Positions 8,544 to 16,893 of a DNA stretch of 64,000 nucleotides are shown here, in pieces. Position 1 is the first letter of the stretch. The number at the start of each line of letters is the position of its first letter. The stretch comes from Natronosporangium hydrolyticum. GTDB lineage: Bacteria; Actinomycetota; Actinomycetes; Mycobacteriales; Micromonosporaceae. The position numbers and the translations under genes were made by a program. A model generated the notes under the pieces. That model was not told where the DNA came from. It searched no databases and saw only the letters and a list, made by a program, of their open reading frames with translations. The DNA lies in assembly GCF_016925615.1 (NCBI RefSeq), contig NZ_CP070499.1, forward strand, positions 2,108,001-2,172,000, given 5' to 3'.

Positions 8544-9590
8544 ATGGACCAGGAGGAGCGGATCGCGCTGTTTCTCGACTACGAGAATCTGGCGCTGGGT
8601 GCGCGGGACCATCTCGGCGGCGCCGCGTTCGACCTGCGGCCGATCGCCGATGCGCTCGCCGAACGAGGCCGTGTGGTGGCCCGCCGGGCGTACGCCGACT
8701 GGTCGTACTTCGACCAGGACCGGCGGGCGTTGACCCGGTCGCATGTCGAGCTGATCGACATTCCGCAGAAGATGGGCGCTTCCCGCAAGAACGCCGCCGA
8801 TATCAAGATGGCGGTGGATGTGCTGGAGATGGCCTTCGAGCGGGGGTATATCTCCACGTTCGTGCTCGGCACCGGCGACAGCGACTTCACCCCGCTGGTG
8901 CACAAGCTGCGGGAGCTGAACAAGCGGGTGATCGGGGTGGGGGTGGCGGCCTCCACCTCTGGGTTGTTGCCGCCGGCCTGCGACGAGTTCCTCTACTACG
9001 ACCGGCTTGAGGGGGTCGGGCCGCCGGAGCCCGCCACCGTCGATGAGGAGCGGCCGGCGACCGACGACGCCCCGGTCAAGCAGCAGATCAGCGGCGACCA
9101 GCTGGCGAAACTCGTCGCGCAGACCGTCGCCGGGGTGCAGCGCAGCAGCGGTGAGGTCACCGCCTCGACCTTGAAACGGACCTTGCTCCGCAAAGATCCC
9201 ACCTTCAGCGAGGCCGATTATGGCTTCCGGGCCTTCGGCGAGTTGCTGCGGCATCTGGCGGAGCGGCGGGTGATCGAGCTGTCGGATGGCCCGGCCAAGG
9301 GCGACCCGGAGGTCGGCCTGCCAGAGCACGGCGACCGCGAGGTGGCGTTCGGCCTGCTGGCGACGGTGGTGGCGGAGCTGACCGAGCCGGATCGGCCGGT
9401 GGCGCTCTCCGGGCTGAAGGATCAGCTGCGCCGGGTGCGGCCGGAGTTCAGCGAGAAGAAGCTGGGCTACAGCAGCTTCCTCCAGTTCTGTAAGGCCGCC
9501 GCGACCAGCGGTGCGGTGGCGTTGCAGTGGCGTTCGGACGCGGGTGACTATCTGGTCACGGCTGCCGAGTCGGCCGAGCCGGTGGGCTGA
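8544..9590 (+). CDS. NYN-domain putative RNase with two OST-HTH/LOTUS domains
   Basis: A 348-aa protein. The N-terminal NYN (PIN-like) nuclease domain covers about residues 1-155, with acidic positions in ALFLDYENLALG, NAADIKMAVDVLE and LGTGDSDFTPLV, which would bind catalytic metal. Two winged-helix OST-HTH/LOTUS domains follow (about 190-255 and 265-340), each with the typical F-S-x-x-x-Y/L-G-[FY] core (TFSEADYGFRAF; EFSEKKLGYSSF). LOTUS domains bind RNA, so this is probably a sequence- or structure-directed endoribonuclease. It is followed after 3 nt by a HAD phosphatase gene. Confidence 0.85.
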   Translation: MDQEERIALFLDYENLALGARDHLGGAAFDLRPIADALAERGRVVARRAYADWSYFDQDRRALTRSHVELIDIPQKMGASRKNAADIKMAVDVLEMAFERGYISTFVLGTGDSDFTPLVHKLRELNKRVIGVGVAASTSGLLPPACDEFLYYDRLEGVGPPEPATVDEERPATDDAPVKQQISGDQLAKLVAQTVAGVQRSSGEVTASTLKRTLLRKDPTFSEADYGFRAFGELLRHLAERRVIELSDGPAKGDPEVGLPEHGDREVAFGLLATVVAELTEPDRPVALSGLKDQLRRVRPEFSEKKLGYSSFLQFCKAAATSGAVALQWRSDAGDYLVTAAESAEPVG

Positions 9591-9593
9591 CCC

Positions 9594-10256
9594 ATGCCGT
9601 TGGCGATCTTCGATCTGGATAACACCCTGGTCGACCGGGCCGGGTCGTTCACCCGCTGGGCGCGGGCCTGGGTGACCGAGCAGGGGCTGGATCCGGCCGA
9701 GGTCGAGTGGTTGACCGAAGCCGACGGGGACGGGTTTGTCCCGCGTGCGGAGTTCATGGCCGCGGTGCGCCACCGGTACGGACTGGCCACCCCGGTTTCG
9801 AGGCTGGTCGCCGACTATCAACCGCGCATAGTCGAGTCGTTGGTGCCTGATCCCGGCGTGCCGGCGGCGTTGGCGGGTCTGCGTACCGCGGGGTGGCGGG
9901 TGGCGATCGCGACGAACGGCGGGACGTACCAACAACAAGCCAAGATCGAAAAGGCTGGGCTGGCGGATGCCGTCGACGCGATCGCGATCTCGGAGGAGGT
10001 CGGCGTGAAGAAGCCGGACCGGCGGATGTTCGAGGTGGCGGCGGCGCGGTGCGGGGCGGAGCTGGTGGACGGCTGGATGGTGGGGGACTGCCCGGCCCGG
10101 GATATCGCGGGTGGTCACGCGGTCGGGCTGAAGACGGTGTGGTTGCGGCGGGGCCGGCCCTGGGTGCCTGGGCAGCCGCCGCCGCAGGCGGCGGTGGACG
10201 ATGTGCCGACCGCGGTCGCCGCGATCGTCAACTGGCCCGGGGCAGCTGCGGGCTAG
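9594..10256 (+). CDS. HAD-superfamily hydrolase
   Basis: A 220-aa haloacid-dehalogenase-type phosphatase. Motif I is FDLDNTLVD (nucleophile D7, acid D9), motif II is ATNGGT, then KKPD supplies the Lys and GDCPARD the metal acid. The cap is small and helical (subfamily I). Substrate unknown. It starts 3 nt after the NYN gene and is probably cotranscribed. Confidence 0.85.
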   Translation: MPLAIFDLDNTLVDRAGSFTRWARAWVTEQGLDPAEVEWLTEADGDGFVPRAEFMAAVRHRYGLATPVSRLVADYQPRIVESLVPDPGVPAALAGLRTAGWRVAIATNGGTYQQQAKIEKAGLADAVDAIAISEEVGVKKPDRRMFEVAAARCGAELVDGWMVGDCPARDIAGGHAVGLKTVWLRRGRPWVPGQPPPQAAVDDVPTAVAAIVNWPGAAAG

Positions 10257-10480
10257 GGCCCGAGTAACGGCCGAGGACGGGCCGGAGTCGGATACATGTC
10301 CGGCCGGCTGCGGTCAGTCTCCCGGGGGTCCGGTGACCGGTGGGGTCGGGGCCGGTGGACGGTGCTGGCAGTCGCACCAGGAACGGCCGCGGCATCGATC
10401 ATGACGTTGCTCGCGACACGCTGAGCAGATCATGGGGAAACTCTATGTGCGGCCGCCGGTGTTCCGCTAAGAATGGGACC

Positions 10481-11026
10481 ATGCCTCGCCAGATCTACGA
10501 CCTGCGGATCACGTTGACCGAGGTGACGCCGACCGTGTGGCGCCGAGTGCTGCTGCCCGGCGCCTTCACCCTGGACCGGGTCCACCGGGTGGTGCAGCTG
10601 GCCATGGGTTGGCGGGATGCGCACCTGCACTCGTTCGACATCGATGGTAAGCAGTACGGCCCCGGTGAGCTCATCGATGACCTGGACATGTGGGATGAGA
10701 TCGAGCTCCGGTTGGATCAGCTCGTCGGCAAGGGCGACGGCTTCACCTACACCTACGACTACGGTGACTGGTGGGAGCACGACCTGGTGGTGGAGGACGT
10801 GTTCGGCGCCGAGCCGGACCAGCGGTACCCGCTCTGTGTCGAGGGTGCCCGCGCGTGCCCGATCGAGGACGTCGGCGGACCGGAAGGTTACCGGGATTAT
10901 CTGGAAGCGATGGCCGACCCCGCGCATCCGGAGCATGACCGACTCCTTAACTGGTACGGGCCGGGGCACGATCCGGAGCACTTCGATCCCGGTCCGGTTA
11001 CGACTTTGTTGCGCCGGCTCGTCTGA
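10481..11026 (+). CDS. Plasmid pRiA4b ORF-3 family protein
   Basis: A 181-aa cytoplasmic protein that matches the pRiA4b ORF-3-like family from end to end: opening YDLRITLTEVTPTVWRR, then LHSFDIDG, YDYGDWWEHDL and CVEGARACPIEDVGG. The family's molecular role is unknown. ATG 10481 is chosen because the family starts here; an ATG at 10445 would add 12 residues. The 224 bp before it contain nothing I recognise. Confidence 0.85.
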   Translation: MPRQIYDLRITLTEVTPTVWRRVLLPGAFTLDRVHRVVQLAMGWRDAHLHSFDIDGKQYGPGELIDDLDMWDEIELRLDQLVGKGDGFTYTYDYGDWWEHDLVVEDVFGAEPDQRYPLCVEGARACPIEDVGGPEGYRDYLEAMADPAHPEHDRLLNWYGPGHDPEHFDPGPVTTLLRRLV

Positions 11027-11117
11027 CCTGCTAACCGCTGCGCTGCGCCATCGACGCTGCTGCTGAAGCTGCTGGTCGGGGCGACCGGAAATACGCGTCG
11101 GCCGGCAGGTAACGAAA

Positions 11118-11131
11118 TGGGAACGCTCCCA
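11118..11131. promoter_or_regulatory. LacI-type (CebR-like) operator 1
   Basis: TGGGAACGCTCCCA, a 14-bp palindrome one base pair away from the CebR box TGGGAGCGCTCCCA known from Streptomyces cellobiose operons. It lies upstream of a TTGACA -35 candidate (11140-11145). Probably bound by the LacI regulator at 14898-15971. Confidence 0.8.
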
Positions 11132-11172
11132 AGAAGCTATTGACAAGCCGTTAACCTCACGGGAGAGTCCAG

Positions 11173-11186
11173 TGGGAGCGCTCCCG
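11173..11186. promoter_or_regulatory. LacI-type (CebR-like) operator 2
   Basis: TGGGAGCGCTCCCG differs from the CebR box only at the last base. Its centre is 55 bp from operator 1, about five helical turns, and it lies over or just after the expected -10 region of the TTGACA promoter. This arrangement suits repression by occlusion with possible looping. Confidence 0.8.
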
Positions 11187-11268
11187 TGTCAGGTGTGGCG
11201 TACGCCACGTTTGCGCGGTCAGCGCCTAGATCCCCCAATAACGACATCAAGACCTGAGAGGGGTCACG

Positions 11269-12585
11269 ATGAGAGTCCTCACGCGCCACGGGCGGACGGC
11301 CGTGGCTGTGTTGGCCGTCGGCGGGCTGCTGGGTGCCGCAGCCTGCGGTAACGATGATTCAGACAGCGGTAGCAGCGGCGACAACGGCGACATCACGTTG
11401 GTCATCGACGTCTTCGGCGAGCAGGGCTTCGGCTACGACGCGCTCTACGCTCAGTTCGAGGAAGAGCACGGGGTCACGATTCAGGAGCGGGGCCGTGGCC
11501 TCGGAGTCGGTGACTACGACGACCGGCTGTTCCAGCAGATCATCGCCGGTGAAGGCGCCGGTGACGTAGTGGCGCTGGAGGACGGCACGATCCCGCTCTA
11601 CTACGCCCAGCTGGAGCGGTTCGTCAACCTCGCCGACCACGGCCTGGACGCCCGCCAGGCCGACTTCCCGGACTGGAAGTGGGACAAGGGCGTCGTGGAC
11701 GACTTCGTGCTCGGGCTCGGGACCGACGTCGGGTCGATGGCGCTCTGCTACCGGGGCGACCTCTTCGAGGAGGCGGGTCTGCCCGGCGACCGGGATGAGG
11801 TCTCGGCGCTCTACGACAGCTGGGAGGACTTCCTGGAGGTCGGTCGGGACTTCGCCGCCGCGGGCACCGACGCCAGCTTCCTGGACGCCGCCACCAACTT
11901 CTTCAACGCGGTGTCGCTCGACATCGCCGGCGGCAGCTCCGGCTACACCTACTTCGACCTCGATGACAACCTGGACGTCGACAACCCGGATCTGCGGACG
12001 ACCTGGGACCTGACCATCGAGATGATCGAGTCCGACCTCTCGGCGAACCTGAACACCTTCTCCGATGAGTGGAACGCCGGCATCCAGCAGAGCCAGTTCG
12101 CCGCGGTGGCGTGCCCGGCTTGGCTGGCGGGCGTGATCCAGGGCGGCGCCGACGGCGCCGTCGAGCCGGGCCTGTGGGACATCGCCGACGCGCCGGGCAG
12201 CGGCGGTAACTGGGGCGGTTCCTGGCTGGCGGTGCCGGCCGAGACCGACCACCCGGAGCTCGCGGCCGAGCTGGTGAACTTCCTGAGCTCGCCGGAGGCC
12301 CACATCGTGGCCTTCGAGGAGCTCGGCAACCTGCCGTCGACCCTGGAGGGTCTCGCCAGCGAGGAAGTGCAGGAGTCGACCAACGAGTACTTCAGCGACG
12401 CCCCGGCCGGCGCCATCTTCGCCGCCGGCGTCGAGGAGTTCCGGGCGGTCCACTTCGGTCCTCAGCACGAGGCCGTGCGTGCTGAGTTCGAGGGCGCGCT
12501 GCAGGCCGTCGAGCAGGGCGAGATGACCCCCGACGAGGCGTGGGAGGCGGCGACTTCCAACGCCCAGCTCGCCGCTGGCGGCTAG
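11269..12585 (+). CDS. Sugar ABC transporter substrate-binding lipoprotein (CebE-like)
   Basis: A 438-aa extracellular solute-binding protein (family 1). The signal peptide ends in a lipobox GAAAC (Cys26), followed by a Ser/Asp/Gly spacer and the bilobed domain, including an FEEEHGVTIQERG strand-helix and GTDVGSMALCYRGDLFEEAG. Shine-Dalgarno GAGAGGGG. It leads an importer operon with two permeases; no ATPase is encoded, as is usual where one MsiK-type ATPase serves many systems. CebR-type operators upstream suggest a cello-oligosaccharide or other beta-glucoside substrate. Confidence 0.85.
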   Translation: MRVLTRHGRTAVAVLAVGGLLGAAACGNDDSDSGSSGDNGDITLVIDVFGEQGFGYDALYAQFEEEHGVTIQERGRGLGVGDYDDRLFQQIIAGEGAGDVVALEDGTIPLYYAQLERFVNLADHGLDARQADFPDWKWDKGVVDDFVLGLGTDVGSMALCYRGDLFEEAGLPGDRDEVSALYDSWEDFLEVGRDFAAAGTDASFLDAATNFFNAVSLDIAGGSSGYTYFDLDDNLDVDNPDLRTTWDLTIEMIESDLSANLNTFSDEWNAGIQQSQFAAVACPAWLAGVIQGGADGAVEPGLWDIADAPGSGGNWGGSWLAVPAETDHPELAAELVNFLSSPEAHIVAFEELGNLPSTLEGLASEEVQESTNEYFSDAPAGAIFAAGVEEFRAVHFGPQHEAVRAEFEGALQAVEQGEMTPDEAWEAATSNAQLAAGG

Positions 12586-12595
12586 GCATCAGGGT

Positions 12596-12635
12596 GGTTG
12601 CGGTGGCGCCCGGTTCCCCGGGCGCCACCGCAACC
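12596..12635 (+). terminator. 18-bp perfect hairpin between binding protein and permease
   Basis: Arms 12596-12613 and 12618-12635 pair perfectly around a TTCC loop, 11 bp after the binding-protein stop, with no T-run. Such hairpins commonly stabilise the 5' message or partly stop transcription, so the binding protein is made in excess of the permeases. Confidence 0.75.
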
Positions 12636-12695
12636 GCGGATTGAACCCCACGTGCCCACCCACCGCGACGCACCCCGCAGGAGAGATCGAAGGCG

Positions 12696-13691
12696 ATGAC
12701 CAAGCTGGATGTCACGGAGCCGCCGCCGACCGACACCGGTCGGCGGGCTGGCTCAGCGCCGTCAGGCAAGCCCCCCAACGGCGGCTGGCGCCTGACGTTG
12801 AACAGGCTCGACCTCAAAGGGTCCCCGTACCTCTACATCGCGCCCTTCTTCATCCTGTTCGGGATCTTCGGTGCGTACCCGATCATTTATACGATCTGGC
12901 TCTCGGCCACCAACCGGTCGCCGCTGCGGGCCGAGACCGAATTCGTCGGATTCGACAATTTCATTACGCTGTTGGGCGATGACCGCTTCTGGGGTTCGGT
13001 CATCAACACGCTCGGCATCTTCGTCATCGCGACCGTGCCCCAGTTGGTGCTGGCGTTAATGCTGGCGAACTGGCTCAACCGGCAGATGCGGGGGATGGGC
13101 TTCTTCCGGATGGCGATCGCGGTGCCGATCGTCACCTCCACCGCGGTGGTGGCGCTCATCTTCGGCATGTTCTTCGCCCGCGACTACGGTCTGGTCAACT
13201 ACCTGCTGGAGACGATCGGGCTGGACCGGGTGGATTGGCGAGCCAGCCAGGGTCATTCCTGGTTGGCGATCGCCAGCATGGTCGACTGGCGCTGGACGGG
13301 CTACAACGCGCTGATCTACCTCGCGGCGATGCAGGCGATCCCCAAAGACCTCTACGAGTCGGCGGAGCTGGACGGCGCCTCCCGTGGGCGGCAGTTCTGG
13401 ACCATCACGATCCCGCTGCTTCAGCCGACCATCATCTTCACGGTCATCATCTCCACTATCGGTGGGTTGCAGCTCTTCGTTGAGCCGCTGATGTTCACCA
13501 GCGGCTCCGGAGCGCTGCGCGGCGGCTCCACCGGTCAGTTCCAGACCATGAATATGTACCTGGTGCAGACGCTGCGAGATTTCCATGAGTGGGGCCGGGC
13601 GGGCGCGATCGCGCTGTTGCTCATATTGCTGACCGTGGTCGTCTCGGCGATCAACTACTGGCTGATCCGTCGGATCAGCTCGGATAAGTGA
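12696..13691 (+). CDS. Sugar ABC transporter permease (MalF/CebF-like)
   Basis: A 331-aa membrane protein with a Pro-rich cytoplasmic N-terminus and about six helices starting near residue 45 (YLYIAPFFILFGIFGAYPII). The ATPase-contact EAA motif is seen as YESAELDGASRGRQFWTIT. It pairs with the next gene as the two halves of the channel. Shine-Dalgarno GGAGAG upstream of ATG 12696. Confidence 0.9.
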   Translation: MTKLDVTEPPPTDTGRRAGSAPSGKPPNGGWRLTLNRLDLKGSPYLYIAPFFILFGIFGAYPIIYTIWLSATNRSPLRAETEFVGFDNFITLLGDDRFWGSVINTLGIFVIATVPQLVLALMLANWLNRQMRGMGFFRMAIAVPIVTSTAVVALIFGMFFARDYGLVNYLLETIGLDRVDWRASQGHSWLAIASMVDWRWTGYNALIYLAAMQAIPKDLYESAELDGASRGRQFWTITIPLLQPTIIFTVIISTIGGLQLFVEPLMFTSGSGALRGGSTGQFQTMNMYLVQTLRDFHEWGRAGAIALLLILLTVVVSAINYWLIRRISSDK

Positions 13692-13702
13692 GAGGGGGGC
13701 CG

Positions 13703-14614
13703 ATGGCGACTACGACACTGAGCGAGCGGGCCACCGAGGCCGAGCCGGACAGCCCCCGTCGGCGGGGGAGGCAGGGCCCCGGGCCGCGGGTGATGCGGGC
13801 CGGCCCGCTCACCGTGATCGGGCTGATCTTCGCCGCGATCCTGTCGTTCTTCCCGCTCTACTGGATGGTGGTGGTGGCCTCCCGGACCAGCGCCGCCGCC
13901 TACCAGTGGCCGCCGGCGTTCCTGCCCGGCGGCAACCTGGGCGAGAACATCGAGCGGGTCATCAGCAACCCGGACGCCGCGATCCTCAAGGGGATTCTGA
14001 ACTCCTTCATCGTCGCCGGCACGATCACCGTCGCGACGGTCTTCTTCGGGGCGCTCGCCGGGTTCGCCTTCGCGAAGCTGCGCTTCAAGGGCCGCAACGC
14101 GCTGTTGCTGTCGGTGCTGTTGACAATGATGGTGCCGATTCAGCTCGGCGTGGTGCCGCTCTACATTCTGATGATCCAGTTGGGCTGGCTGAACGACATC
14201 CGGGCGGTGATCGCGCCGTTCCTGATCAGCGGCTTCGGCATCTTCCTGATGCGGCAGTACACCATCCAGTCGGTGCCGGACGAGCTGATCGAGGCCGGCC
14301 GGGTGGACGGCTGCTCGACCTGGCGGATCTTCTGGCACATCGTCTTCCCGGCGCTGCGGCCCGCCGCCGGGGTGCTGGGCCTGCTCACCTTCATGCAGCA
14401 CTGGAACGAGTTCTTCTGGCCGTTCATCGTGCTGGCCGATCCCAGTAACCCGACGGTGCAGATCTCACTGCGGTCGCTCAACTCCGCGTACCACCAGGAC
14501 ATGTCGCAGATCTTCGCCGGCATGTTCATCGCGACCGTACCGTTGGTGGTGATCTTCGTCCTGTTCTTCCGCCACATCATCAGCGGGATCATGGAAGGCG
14601 CCGTCAAACAGTGA
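13703..14614 (+). CDS. Sugar ABC transporter permease (MalG/CebG-like)
   Basis: A 303-aa permease with six predicted helices, the first at about residues 30-50, and the EAA loop IEAGRVDGCSTWRIFWHI. ATG 13703 is preferred because AGAGGGGGG lies just upstream; a GTG at 13688 overlaps the previous stop. It completes the importer begun at 11269. Confidence 0.9.
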   Translation: MATTTLSERATEAEPDSPRRRGRQGPGPRVMRAGPLTVIGLIFAAILSFFPLYWMVVVASRTSAAAYQWPPAFLPGGNLGENIERVISNPDAAILKGILNSFIVAGTITVATVFFGALAGFAFAKLRFKGRNALLLSVLLTMMVPIQLGVVPLYILMIQLGWLNDIRAVIAPFLISGFGIFLMRQYTIQSVPDELIEAGRVDGCSTWRIFWHIVFPALRPAAGVLGLLTFMQHWNEFFWPFIVLADPSNPTVQISLRSLNSAYHQDMSQIFAGMFIATVPLVVIFVLFFRHIISGIMEGAVKQ

Positions 14615-14644
14615 GCGACCTACGGTCACCGGGCCGCAGCCGAG

Positions 14645-14658
14645 CGGTAGCGCTCCCG
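14645..14658. promoter_or_regulatory. Weak CebR-like operator before the LacI gene
   Basis: CGGTAGCGCTCCCG keeps 11 of 14 positions of TGGGAGCGCTCCCA. It lies between the permease stop and the regulator gene, suggesting weak autoregulation. Confidence 0.4.
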
Positions 14659-14761
14659 TCACGAGGTAAGGACCGGCTGGTCTGGTTCTGCCGGTGCGCT
14701 TCAGTAGCGCGGACGGGTGGGGTGTCGGCGCGGTCCGGTGACCGTGGGGCAGGCCATTTGA

Positions 14762-14784
14762 CACCGTCAGGCACCCTGACGGTG
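14762..14784 (+). terminator. 10-bp-arm hairpin after the importer operon
   Basis: CACCGTCAGG (14762-14771), loop CAC, CCTGACGGTG (14775-14784). It is a perfect stem without a T-run in the 283-bp gap before the LacI gene, and a probable terminator. Confidence 0.55.
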
Positions 14785-14897
14785 GGTAACGGATGGGCTG
14801 TTCGGAGGGTCGGGTGCAACGGAGTGGCTGCGGATCAATGACACCGGTGGACCCGTTACGCTTCCCAGTTAGGGCTGGTGGGCGACGGGAGCAGGAG

Positions 14898-15971
14898 ATG
14901 ACGACGCAGCGGGCGCGGTCAGCGGGGCGCCCCACCCTCGACGAGGTCGCGGCGCTGGCCGGGGTCGGCCGGGGCACAGTGTCGCGTGTGGTCAATGGTT
15001 CGCCACAGGTTAGCCCGGCCGCTCGAGCGGCGGTCGAACGAGCGATCGTGAAGCTCGGTTACGTGCCGAACCGCGCCGCGCGGGCGCTGGTGACCCGCCG
15101 GACCGACTCGGTGGCGTTGGTGGTCTCCGAGTCGGAGGAGCGGGTCTTCGGTGAGCCGTTCTTCGCCGGGATCGTGCGGGGCATCAGCTCCGGCCTGCAG
15201 GACACCCCGTTGCAGCTCTGGCTGGCGATGGCCCAGTCACCCGCCGAACGGGAGCGGGTCGAGCACCACCTGACCAGTCAGCACGTCGACGGGGTGTTGC
15301 TGCTTTCGTTGCACGACGACGACCCGCTGCCGCATCTGCTGGAGCAGCGGGAGCTGCCGGCGGTGCTGGGCGGCCGGCCCGCCCGGATGATGCCGGAGCA
15401 GTTCGCGCCCGACTCCGGCGAGCCGACCCGTAACGGCGGTTGGTTCGTCGATGTCGACAACGCCGGCGGTGCCCGGCAGGCGGTGGCCCATCTGGTGGCG
15501 GCGGGCCGGCGCCGGATTGCCACCGTGGCCGGTTCGCAGGACATGGGCGTGGGGGTGGCCCGACTCGCCGGTTACCGGGAGGCGACCGCCGCCGCCGGCC
15601 TGCCCGCCGACGAGGCGCTGATCGCGTACGGGGATTTCAGCGAACCCAGCGGCGCGGCGGCGATGCGGCAACTGTTGGCGCGGCGCCCCGATCTGGACGC
15701 GGTCTTCGTCGCCTCCGACCTGATGGCCGCCGGCGCGTTGCGGGTGCTCCGGGAGACCGGGCGGCGGGTGCCGGAAGATGTCGCGGTGGTCGGTTTCGAA
15801 GATTCGGCGGTGGCCCGGCAGACGGATCCGCCGCTCACCACCGTGCACCAGCCGGTGGAGGAGATGGGCCGCGAGATGGCCCGGCTGCTCGTCTCGCGGA
15901 TCCGTCGCGAGCAACCCCCTCGCCCGTACTCGCTGCTCGAAACCCACCTGGTGGTACGCAAGTCGGCGTGA
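14898..15971 (+). CDS. LacI-family transcriptional regulator (CebR-like)
   Basis: A 357-aa repressor. The N-terminal helix-turn-helix and hinge helix are clear (RPTLDEVAALAGVGRGTVS, then VVNGSPQVS and LGYVPNRAARAL). A periplasmic-binding-like sugar domain follows, with VDVDNAGGARQAVAHL and PEDVAVVGFEDSAVA. ATG 14898 has GGAGCAGGAG upstream. Placement after the importer and the CebR-type palindromes before it imply that it represses the importer and is released by the imported sugar or a derivative. Confidence 0.88.
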   Translation: MTTQRARSAGRPTLDEVAALAGVGRGTVSRVVNGSPQVSPAARAAVERAIVKLGYVPNRAARALVTRRTDSVALVVSESEERVFGEPFFAGIVRGISSGLQDTPLQLWLAMAQSPAERERVEHHLTSQHVDGVLLLSLHDDDPLPHLLEQRELPAVLGGRPARMMPEQFAPDSGEPTRNGGWFVDVDNAGGARQAVAHLVAAGRRRIATVAGSQDMGVGVARLAGYREATAAAGLPADEALIAYGDFSEPSGAAAMRQLLARRPDLDAVFVASDLMAAGALRVLRETGRRVPEDVAVVGFEDSAVARQTDPPLTTVHQPVEEMGREMARLLVSRIRREQPPRPYSLLETHLVVRKSA

Positions 15972-16117
15972 TCGGCCGGGTGGGTCGGCGGCGGTTCGCG
16001 CCGCTGCGTAATCTTCGTCGCCGGGTTATGTCACCGAAATCAACGAGAAACGCTCCTCGGCCAGCATAGTCAGCACGGGCCGCCACGGCCGACGCTGCTG
16101 GTGAGGGGAGACCGGGG

Positions 16118-16849
16118 ATGCTGCTACGGGTACGGGTGACGCTGCCAGACCGACCAGGGGCGCTGGGGCAGGTCGCTCGCACGCTGGGGGTCTCCGGGGC
16201 CGACATCGTGCAGGTGGTGGTCCTGGAACGGTTGGGCGGTCGGGCGGTGGACGACTTCACCGTGGTCTGGCCGCAGGCCGCGCGGGTGGAGCGGTTGCTG
16301 GCGGGCCTGGGCGCGGTGCCCGGCGTGCGGGTCGACGGGCTGTGGAGTGTGTCGGGAGCGCCGATGGCGGGCGGGCACGACGCGCAACTCCTGGCCCAGC
16401 TCGCCAGCAACCCCACCGACGGGGTGGCGACGCTGGTCGACGCGGTGCCCGGGCTGTTGGCCGCCGACTGGGCGGCGGCGGTGGCGGTGCCGCCGGACTG
16501 GGCAGACCGGTACCGGACCGCCGGCTCGGTGGTGCTGCGGGCGAGTTGGCAGGCGGCGGAGCCGTTGCCGATCCCGGAGGTGTCGCCGTTGCGGTCGCGG
16601 GCGCTCGCCGGCCCGGGCGGGGTCCGGTATGCGGTGGCGCCCTTTGAGCGGGCCGGCATGGTGCTGGTCGCGGCCCGAGCCTACGGTGACCACCTGCCAC
16701 CGGCCTCGTTCCACCGCAGCGAGGTGGATCGGCTGGCGCAGCTGGTGCGGGCCGCCGCGGTGGTGCTCGGTGATCACCTCGATGCGGTGCAGCTCGAAGC
16801 GGCGGGGCTCGATCCGGTGCCGGCAGCGCCGCCGGCGCTTTCGCGTTGA
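16118..16849 (+). CDS. ACT-domain protein
   Basis: A 243-aa protein with an N-terminal ACT domain (residues 1-75, LRVRVTLPDRPGALGQVARTL), a fold that usually binds amino acids to control enzymes. The remaining 165 residues have a GAF-like look with no motif I can name. Shine-Dalgarno GAGGGGAG. A second ACT protein follows at once on the same strand, so the two probably sense the same metabolite. Confidence 0.75.
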   Translation: MLLRVRVTLPDRPGALGQVARTLGVSGADIVQVVVLERLGGRAVDDFTVVWPQAARVERLLAGLGAVPGVRVDGLWSVSGAPMAGGHDAQLLAQLASNPTDGVATLVDAVPGLLAADWAAAVAVPPDWADRYRTAGSVVLRASWQAAEPLPIPEVSPLRSRALAGPGGVRYAVAPFERAGMVLVAARAYGDHLPPASFHRSEVDRLAQLVRAAAVVLGDHLDAVQLEAAGLDPVPAAPPALSR

Positions 16850-16893
16850 CCGGACGGCCGAGCTGGCCGTCGAGACACCACGCCGAGGAGGAG

